This document shows, in pieces, positions 56,609-64,000 of a stretch of 64,000 nucleotides of DNA; within the stretch, counting starts at the first letter, position 1; the number at the start of each line of letters is the position of its first letter. This stretch comes from Calocera cornea HHB12733 (taxonomy: Eukaryota > Basidiomycota > Dacrymycetes > Dacrymycetales > Dacrymycetaceae), in the NCBI GenBank assembly GCA_001632435.1, contig KV423934.1, positions 1 to 64,000 on the forward strand. The letters run 5' to 3'. A model generated the notes under the pieces. It worked only from the letters and a program-made list of their open reading frames with translations, was not told where the DNA came from and ran no database searches. The position numbers and the translations under genes were made by a program.

Positions 56609-58045
56609 TCATAGTTCGTGCGACTGTGGTTGAGGTAAAAGAGCGGGATTGCTGCGAGTTCCGGACGCGTCGCGAATAGGGATGGCTTGAGCTCGGGTTG
56701 CCTCCGATGGTGGGGTAGTGGGCAGCATGGAGGCGTAGGTCTCCACCAGCTGGGTCTGATCCTGAGACTGGCCAACCAGATAGAGGACGTAGACAATGCG
56801 ATTGAAAAGAATGGTAGGCAATGAGATCGGGAGACGGCGGAGGAATTCGCGAGTTTCGGGATGTGACATATCCATTGGCTCGATGTGTTCATTTGTTGAA
56901 GTAGGACCATGGAGAAGGTTGCGAAGCGTACCCACAAATCGCTGGCCGGGGATTTCCCAGAAGGGTTTAGGATATCGGCCCCGAACCGATGGAACGGTAG
57001 ATGTGCCCACATGGAAATGATTGTAGCGTGGGTCAGAGAACTGGTCGAGGGCGTGCCTGGGTACAGTTGCGGATGGTAGCAGGACTCGAGGTAGGAGAAG
57101 AGTAATCGGAGGACAATTGGGCAGGTCACTCTTATGGATGCCTGCACGGGCGAACACAACGCCTTGCCGAGGTGCCCCGTCGAAGAGCAACAGAAGAACC
57201 GAGCAAGAGTTGGCTGAGGTAGAAATGCGTTAGAAACAGCGAACTGAGTACTTGATTCATGGACCGTACCGGGAGAAGTCGTAGATGGTGACAGGAAAGA
57301 CGGGTCTGGAGGGATCGTTGGATACGGTGCGGTCGATTGGTTCCAGGTGGGAGGGTTACCGGTCGGAACAGATAGAGGGGTTATGGATCGTATGGTGCTT
57401 TCCTCCAATTGGTGAGTATGAACAGCTTGATCTCCAGCAGAACTATATTGAGACGCATGTCCTGGCTGGTTATTGGGCGGTAGAGGATCGAATGGAGAGG
57501 AGACGGAGGTGTCGTGATGGCCCAGAAATCGGCGGCGCTGAGTGCGTTCCGCTGCAAGAGCAGCCAGGAAACTGGCAAGACAGTCAGCGGCTGGATAGAA
57601 AGTAATAACACTTGATAGAGTGTGCGCACTGGTTCTGAACCGCATAATCCCCGACATTTCCTACGATTGGAAGCAGATCGTCGTGAGAGGTGGATGCTGA
57701 TGATGCAGATAAATGGGCCGAAGGGGGCGAGGCAGCTTCGCCGGGGAGATTGTCGGACTCAAAGACAGATGTGTCGCGGGAAGATGGTTCGTCATTGAGC
57801 AACATTTCGGCCAACTGCGAGTCATGTTCATCGGACGTCGGGGAGACGGCTGGCAATGAGCGAGGGGAACTTGTGGGAGGAGTCAGCTCTAGGGCTTGAG
57901 TAGGCTGAATGGCAACGCGAATTTGTTGAGGTAGTCTCTGAGCTCGTCTTCTGATAACACGATCCGAGAGATACTGATTGGAAAGGTCGGGAAGGCCGCC
58001 GCGGGAGAGGGAGATGCTACGAGTAATTCGCGGTGACTGAGACAT
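56609..58045 (-). CDS. Element gene J1: unrecognised protein upstream of J2
   Basis: Three exons (58045-57630, 57571-57252, 57213-56609; introns 58 and 38 nt) keep phase and give 446 residues. A Ser-rich N-terminus contains a basic patch (DRVIRRRAQRLPQQIRVAIQ). Next comes a hydrophobic segment (SVLLLLFDGAPRQGVVFARA), then GRYPKPFWEIPGQRFVGTLR and RLPISLPTILFNRIVYVLYL. No family recognised. Its place beside the integrase and its intact frame make it a candidate accessory protein for transposition, which is inference from position only. Confidence 0.5.
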
Positions 58046-58241
58046 TTGAACGTACTGAACAGAGGAGGTGGATGGACGGAGGCAGAGTCAACGTTGACAA
58101 TGGCGCGAGGGATGTGGATCGGGCATCATATTCCTACGCTTCCTATTTACTACGTTTGGATATGACTAGGGGATTGAATTACTGCACATGACAAGAAAAA
58201 ATGCTGAACTAAGTGAAAATGAATAATACTATAGCTTATGG

Positions 58242-59954
58242 CTACTCTGCAAGGGGAGTGAATGTGATACAAAGTTCGTAGGACCGTTGCCATCGGCCTG
58301 TCAGAGATGTGTGGTCTGCTTGGGCAAAGTGTCCTTCGTCCGTGAGCGTACGCTCGAGCATAGCAATATCATCACTGTGAAAAGGCTGACGGGGAGGCGT
58401 TGCATCAATCGTATTGAGACGAGATGGTATGGGATCTCCGACTGCAGGAGAGGAGGCCGAAAGGGGCAAGAATCCAAAGTTAGGCAAATGAAGAGGATCG
58501 CGAGGCAGAGCCTGTGATGGGAGGTGAGGGGAGGTTGTATCCAGAGGCGGTCTGGAATGGATTTGGGGATCTTGGTCAAGACCCCTGGCACCATGCTGAA
58601 GACACCCGGCCAAGAAGAGCTCAGCTGGTCGCTGATTACGACCATCCAAGGACAGCGTGTGATAATTCCAAGAATTCTGAAACGAGACGGCGTCATCGTT
58701 TATGTCATCGAGAAAGAGCCATTGAATGAGCCAAATGTGGTCTTGGTTGAGGGGATTCAGGCCGTGGTTGCACTCCAGCGAGTGGAAGAACTCTGCCCAC
58801 TTTTCAGCGAAGGAGTTGTTGACGTCAACCCACATCCTTTCGATGCGAGTATTATGGACAGAGTTTCCCCCGATGTAGGAGCCGCGGTTAGTGCCACGGT
58901 GCTGGACCATCCACTCGGCTACACGAAGGTTTTCGGCGCCATGGTCTCCGCGGACGCGGGACGGGGTACCGTAGTACTTGCGGGCCTGTTGGAAGACCTG
59001 GAAGACGGTGTCGGCTCGGTTATTCCGACTGACACGGATGCCAAGAACACAGCGGGAATAGCCGTCGACGAAGCAGTGAATCCACATCTTCCAACGGTGG
59101 AATCGATGGTTGCCGTCATGATGCCATAGAGAGTTGGGACCGGGAACGGTGTAGCGACGCCGAGGGATGATGCGGCGTTCAAAGGTGCGCCGGGTCACGT
59201 CCAAGCGTCGTAAAGAGGCAGTGAGGCGGTGTAGAGGTACGTGATGGCCGAGTGCCACTAAATGGCCGTTCAACATTCGCCGTCCATTGTCATTGAATGT
59301 AGTACGCCATGCTTTGACAAGATTGTCGAGCTGGAGATCGGTGATAGATCCTGGCGTGGGTCGTCGACCGACGTATCGGCGCCTTGTCCCTGACCCCGTG
59401 TTGGTTTCTTCGTAGATGGGCTGACCAGGGGGGGAGAGTCCGCTTTCGAGGAGACGACGTTGGAGTGTTTTTGAGGATAGGCGAAGAAGACGCGCGGCCT
59501 TCTTGCGGCTGGACAACCGGGCTATCTCCTGAAGGAAACGGAAGTCGACGACCTTTCGGGGTCGTCCACGGCCGCGCGTATTATGCTGGCCGGAGACAGG
59601 CTGGGGAATACATCGTGGCAGATTATCGATGATGGTGGAAAACGCCTGATCGAGTTGAAGGAGCATATGACGAACATCACGCTCTATTGCAGTGTTTTCG
59701 GCGGGGGTGAAGACATGAAGGACCTAGAATAGTGTGGTGAACGACTGAACAACAATGGAGTGAAAGGTACTGACAGGTTGGACTGTGGTCCAGAACAAGA
59801 CAACAGCAGAGCGTGTAGCCTCCAAAGCACCCCGATCTCCGGCATCAAGACGAAGCGAGTGAACAACACGACGTTGAAGAGTCTCAAATTCTTGAGCGAC
59901 GACGTTGCAAGCCTGTTCCGGGCGGCGTAAGATGGCTTCGGGATTGAGGGGCAT
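58242..59954 (-). CDS. Element gene K: rve-type DDE integrase/transposase
   Basis: Two exons (59954-59775, 59723-58242; phase 0) give 553 residues. Residues about 120-156 form a helix-turn-helix-like segment (LSSRKKAARLLRLSSKTLQR) after a GRGRPRK AT-hook-like motif. The catalytic core is LWHHDGNHRFHRWK (Asp about 263), VRGDHGAEN (Asp about 320) and NTRIERMWVD (Glu about 355), with 34 residues between the last two acids. GTNRGSYIGGNSVHN between them is typical of an integrase-core family found scattered in animal and fungal genomes. All three acids are present, so the enzyme could be active. It lies 0.7 kb from the right terminal repeat, facing inward, as expected for the mobilising enzyme of this element. 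Confidence 0.85.
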
Positions 59955-60653
59955 ATGGGTTGCCGAACGTTGAGAAGAAAGTGCGACGGATAAATATGAA
60001 GTGCAAGATGGATGACGGGGGATGAAGACCTGAACGGACCATGGAGCACGGCGGATGAAGACCTGACCGAACCATTGGGTTGATAGTCGTCATGAGCTGC
60101 AGAAAGGATCCGAGGTCCAGCTGAAAACGAAAAAAGAGACCGATTCGGATCGCGAGCTGGGAGCTGATACCAAGAAGATATGATAGATAGACCGCGTGAT
60201 GCCATTTGTGGAGGAGTAACGATGTGTAAAGAACCTCTTGCGGTTGATGACTGCCCGATGGTAGCGAAGAGCCTGTTGGGGAGGGACCCCAGGGCGCAGA
60301 GATTGCAGAGTACACCGAATTGGCGCGACATGCGCACGCGACTAATGCCGGAGACAGAAAGCTCCGTTTGCAGCCGTGGCCCGGGCCGTAAATATTTGAG
60401 GAACGTCGGACCAGGAAATGCATTGTGTGATATAACAATATGTGTAGAGCTGGACGAAGGTAATGAGGCGTTTCCGGAGGTGGTGCAGGACGCGGGACAT
60501 CACCGTGCGTGGCTGTGCGGGGAAAAGCAGTGGCGGAGTCGGGCAAAGCGCGGGCGCGGGAAGGGACCGGGACAGGATGAAGCGGGATGCGGGGAACAGG
60601 GGCAGGAGAAGGGAGGGACAAGGGATATCGGAGGCGATGCAGGTGGTGTGCTT
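59955..60653. promoter_or_regulatory. Integrase promoter and right subterminal region
   Basis: Sequence between the integrase start and the right terminal repeat. It contains GGGATGCGGG (60584-60593) and CCGGGACA (60567-60574), the inverted partners of the left subterminal motifs. No gene is supported. Confidence 0.5.
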
Positions 60654-60665
60654 TTTTGTCCGATA
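60654..60665 (-). repeat. Right terminal inverted repeat
   Basis: TTTTGTCCGATA, reverse complement TATCGGACAAAA, matching the left end at 11 of 12 positions. Confidence 0.68.
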
Positions 60666-60670
60666 CGTCA
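60666..60670. repeat. Right target-site duplication CGTCA
   Basis: An exact copy of the left CGTCA. VPS45 begins 137 bp further on. Confidence 0.7.
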
Positions 60671-60806
60671 CCTCATAGCCGAGCGGCTATGCAGACTCAC
60701 CTAGGGTCGTCCCACGTCGCCTACTGCGCGTGCATGCGAACACGCTCTACGTAGCTCACTACTCTCTTGCTTGAATATCGAACGCGCCTCCTAACGCGAG
60801 CGCGAC

Positions 60807-63105
60807 ATGGACGTCGTGTATGCTGTCAACTTCTATGTCGACAAGATCGTCTCATCCCCGACGTCTATGAAGGCGCTCCTGCTCGACCAGCACACAACGC
60901 CCATCATATCATTGGCCGCGACGCAGTCGACCCTGCTTGCGAACCATGTCTACCTAACCGACCGGATTGACAACCCAAGGAGAGAACGGATGCCGCATCT
61001 GCAATGTGTGGTGTTTGTGAGACCGACGGAGGATAGCTTGGAGTGGGTAGGGAAGGAATTGGAGCAGCCGCGATATGGTGGCTATTACCTCTGTACGCAT
61101 CTCCGACTGGTCTAAGCAACTGAACTGATGCAATCCTCAGACTTCAGCAACACCTTGACCAAAACTGCGATCGAGCGGCTAGCGGCACAGGACACCTACG
61201 AGCTCGTGCACGAAGTACAAGAGCACTTTGCAGACTACCTCCCCGTCCTGCCATACCTCTTCTCGATCAACTACACCCCCTCACCCCCGAACAACTTCCC
61301 GCTCTACGCTCTGTCATCCTCCTCACTCCCCTCCTCCACATCCCCCGGGCACCTTACCCTCACCCCTCAAGCACTACAACACCACCTCTCTACGCTCTCC
61401 GCCCTCCTACTCAGTCTTAAGAAGAAGCCCACGATGATCCGACACGAGCGCTCCTCCACCGTCTCCCGTGCTCTGGCGGTTGCGATGCGAAGCCACCTGG
61501 CAGCCGAGCAGCAGCTGTTCGACTTCCGCGCCTCTGCAGGCACCTGCGTCCTCCTCATACTCGACAGGCTCGAGGACCCCGTCACGCCCCTGCTCATGCA
61601 GTGGACGTACCAGGCGATGGTGCACGAGCTGCTAGGCATCCACAACGGGCGCGTGGACATGAGCAGCTCGCCGAGCGTCAACCCGCAGATGCGCGAGGTC
61701 ACGCTCACCCCGCAGACAGACCCGTTTCTCGCGCAGCACCTGCACACGCCGTTCGGCGACCTCAGCGTCAGCCTCCAGGCGCACGTGGCACAGTTCAGCC
61801 AGAAGCACCAGGGCGTGAACAAGCTCGACTCGGTCGAGGACATGAAGCGGTTCGTGGAGGAGTACCCGGAGTTCAGGCGGATGGGAGGGAATGTCAGCAA
61901 GCATGTGGAGATCGTGGGAGAGATGAGCAGGCTCGTGGGCAGGGACAACTGTCTGGAGAGCTCCGAGGTCGAGCAGGAGATCGTCGCCGGTGGTAGCCAT
62001 GCGGAGGACTGGAGGGTACGTCCACAATCCACTGCCCTTTCGCTTGCAAGGCTGACGGGGTCCTCAGAATGTGCAGCGAATTATACAGAATCCCAATATC
62101 CCGGAAATGGAGAAACTACGGATATCGATGCTCTACGCCCTCCGACATCAGACGAACCCGCAGTCCTCCATAGGCTCATTACCAGCGCTCCTGTCTCAGG
62201 CGGGTGTTCCTGCGTCTGATGTCTCTGTATGTACTCTGTACTATGCAATTGGGGACGCTTCTGATCAGCCTTGTTATAGCTGATCTCCACACTCCTCACC
62301 TTGTCCGGTTCGCAGCGCCGGCAAGCCGATCTCTTCCTCACCTCCTCTTTCCTCGCGCGTGGAAAGTCCGCTCTCAAAGCGCTGAAAGGCGCCGAGAATG
62401 TCTATACCCAGCATACGCCGTACCTTGCCCAGACGCTTGAGGTGATCGTGAAAGGCCGGTTACGGGAACAGCAATATCCTTTCGTGGAGGGTGGTGGGCC
62501 GAATGCGACCCTGCAAAGACCACAGGACGTCATTGTCTTCTTCCTGGGTGGGACGACATATGAGGAGAGCAAGGTCGTAGCTCAGATGAATGTGGAGTTG
62601 CAACAGCAGGCAGCCGTTCAGCCTGGAATGGGCACTGGCACACGTATATTACTCGGTGGCAGCACCATCCATAACTCAAAGAGGTAAGCTACCTTTATCA
62701 TCTGTATTCGACCACATTCCAACGGTATCATACAGCTTCCTCGACCTTCTGCGCATGGCTGCACCGCAGGCGGCCTCCCTTCCCAACCCGACATCACTTC
62801 CCGCTACATCGTCGAGCTCGACTCCAGTGCCAGCAGGCTCGCCCACGCCAAAGTCACCGCCAGCATCAAACGCGCCTGCGCTGAACCTTCAACTGGGCAG
62901 TCTCAATCTGAGCGTCGGAGGACCAGCGGGCACGGGTTTGTATCGGGGCCCGTCAAATCAGAGCGGTGTCGGTATACAGCTTGACCCCGAAGGTTTGCGG
63001 GAAGGAGCCGGTCGCATCGGCGAGGGCGTCAGAGGTTTGTTGGGGAGAGTAAGGGGCGGCTTCGAGCGTGTGGCCAGTCCAGGCTTCCGAGAAGCTCAGG
63101 AGTAG
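60807..63105 (+). CDS. VPS45: VPS45, Sec1/Munc18 vesicle-fusion regulator
   Basis: Five exons (60807-61092, 61141-62015, 62068-62226, 62280-62683, 62736-63105) keep phase and give 697 residues. Sec1/Munc18 hallmarks occur in order: MKALLLDQHTTPIIS, HLQCVVFVRPT, YYLYFSNTLTK, LLILDRLEDPVTPLL, WTYQAMVHELLGI, MEKLRISMLYALR, and DVIVFFLGGTTYEE followed by ILLGGSTIHNSKSFLD. Family members bind syntaxin-type SNAREs; Vps45 acts between Golgi, endosome and vacuole. The C-terminus is extended by about 100 Ser/Pro/Gly-rich residues beyond the usual end. The giant element lies immediately upstream, so its native promoter has probably been displaced. Confidence 0.92.
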
Positions 63106-63542
63106 GGGCTATTTGTAATCCGCTATAGTTATAGGATAATCCAGAGTACAGTGATACCAGAGGTCGTTCCCAGGTCGCACCGTGCAAAGATTCCCGCTCC
63201 GTACGCGGCGAAGTACAATATATTGCTACATGGGTCAGAGCGCCCGAACGCCGAAGGAAGACATGACCCCGATGATAAGTATTACGCGAGCAAATGATCA
63301 GGTTTCTGCCTCCTCTTGCAGATATTTCGCAAGGTCCCAACCACACACCTCGCTTCCACGGTGACCGGGTCTCTTTCCGGCCCGTCCCGCCATGCGGGGC
63401 TCGATGCATCTCTCATCATCCTTATACCCTCTTCTCGAGATGACAAGCTGGCTCTGTATCCCTCCAGAGTTGCGACGAGAGAGAACATGTCGAATTCCAC
63501 GTCTCTGGCGCATTGTTGCAGAATGTTTCGACTGCATTCCTG

Positions 63543-63998
63543 TCAGCTTGCAGCACATTGAGCTGTCCTCCGCTCATACCGTTCTTCCCGCTCCGCATCA
63601 GGCAAACCGACTCGCTCCCAGAGCTCGTCTCTACCAGAGAACTGCAGCATCACTTGGCCGAGAACCTTGAGGATAGCCGTAGCAGCACCATCCCTCGCTT
63701 GATGAGGTACTTTTGTCGAGAAGTTTGCTTCTACTTTGCCATTGAAAACCATAAGGTCCGTCGCGTTTCCTACATTATGAGTGTGTGTTGGGACTGTACA
63801 TGAAGCAGCAGGAGACTTACGGAAGGGTTCATTCGTGGGAGCATTTGCTCGCCAGGTGGTCGTCTGCGCTATAGGCCTGATGGCAGCATGCTCAGTTGCC
63901 CTCCCCTTGCCCTTATCTTGCCTAGGTCCGTCAACAGCCATGCCTTTGCCCTTGTTCATGCCGACTGGGGCAGGCGCAGCTATCGTATCTTCCGACAT
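63543..63998 (-). CDS. Hypothetical protein, start at window edge
   Basis: A frame beginning MSEDTIAAPAPVG with basic Lys/Gly segments (NKGKGMAV, DKGKGRAT), then LMVFNGKVEANFSTK and LKVLGQVMLQFSGRDELWERVGL. GTAAGT at about 63826 may begin a small intron. Further coding may continue past 63543 in another frame (VEFDMFSLVATLEGYRASL, to about 63285). No family recognised. It is convergent with VPS45. Confidence 0.4.
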   Translation of the reverse strand: MSEDTIAAPAPVGMNKGKGMAVDGPRQDKGKGRATEHAAIRPIAQTTTWRANAPTNEPFRKSPAASCTVPTHTHNVGNATDLMVFNGKVEANFSTKVPHQARDGAATAILKVLGQVMLQFSGRDELWERVGLPDAEREERYERRTAQCAAS

Positions 63999-64000
63999 CG

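Larger units (their letters stand above)
24007..60665. mobile_element. Candidate 36.7-kb DDE-integrase giant transposon
   Basis: The boundaries are inverted terminal repeats TATGGGACAAAA (24007-24018) and TTTTGTCCGATA (60654-60665), matching at 11 of 12 positions, with a 5-bp duplication CGTCA outside both. Both ends carry subterminal TGTCCCGG (about 102 bp from the left end, 91 bp from the right) and CCCGCATCCC (about 116 and 72 bp) in inverted orientation. The interval contains an rve-type DDE integrase close to its right end; retroviral-type integrases make 4-6-bp duplications, which agrees. Inside are about twelve genes and four satellite-like arrays. No reverse transcriptase, tyrosine recombinase or HUH replication protein was recognised. 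Parts may be older insertions nested within it. Confidence 0.68.

Noticed and set aside
24007..60665. Starship-type or LTR-type giant element
   Set aside because: No DUF3435 tyrosine recombinase at an edge, no reverse transcriptase and no long terminal repeats; the mobilising gene seen is a DDE integrase.

Overview
The window looks like nuclear DNA of a basidiomycete fungus, probably an Agaricomycete. Genes are split by many short introns (about 44-69 nt, GT..AG), many with GTGCGT/GTAAGT donors. The gene families fit: CFEM-like GPI proteins, WSC/Ser-rich secreted proteins, a DUF6533 multi-membrane-span protein, F-box/leucine-rich proteins and tandem ToxD-like reductases. No operons or bacterial signals were seen. 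Exon models were read by eye from reading frame, splice sites and phase, so single-base errors are possible.

Region 1 (1-24,000) is ordinary accessory sequence. It holds one intact GPI-anchored CFEM-like gene (4071-4962) beside two decayed relatives (542-1393 and 2511-3343), a tRNA-Gly(GCC) with an 11-nt intron, a type-B carboxylesterase, a large WSC protein, and a YjlB-like cupin. These are followed by three tandem five-exon MDR reductases with identical intron positions and a DUF6533 protein. Two places carry an odd array in which GCTTCCGCT recurs every 18-19 nt with unconserved sequence between; one copy lies beside the tRNA, the other between two reductases and inverted about its centre.

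Region 2 (24,007-60,665) is the main discovery: a candidate 36.7-kb DNA transposon. Its ends are 12-bp inverted repeats (TATSGGACAAAA, one mismatch) flanked by a 5-bp duplication CGTCA, with shared subterminal motifs TGTCCCGG and CCCGCATCCC. It encodes an rve-type DDE integrase near the right end. It also carries a HECT-like protein near the left end, a Pif1 helicase with all core motifs, two F-box/LRR-like genes, a beta-propeller-like protein and several coherent genes of unknown function. Four satellite-like arrays (about 165-210 bp units with an AAGACAGTTT core) sit between the gene modules. Two point right in the left half and two point left in the right half, suggesting nested or modular assembly.

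Region 3 (60,671-64,000) is host sequence. VPS45 (Sec1/Munc18) starts 137 bp after the right-hand target duplication, so the element appears to sit in its promoter. A hypothetical gene on the other strand starts at the window edge.
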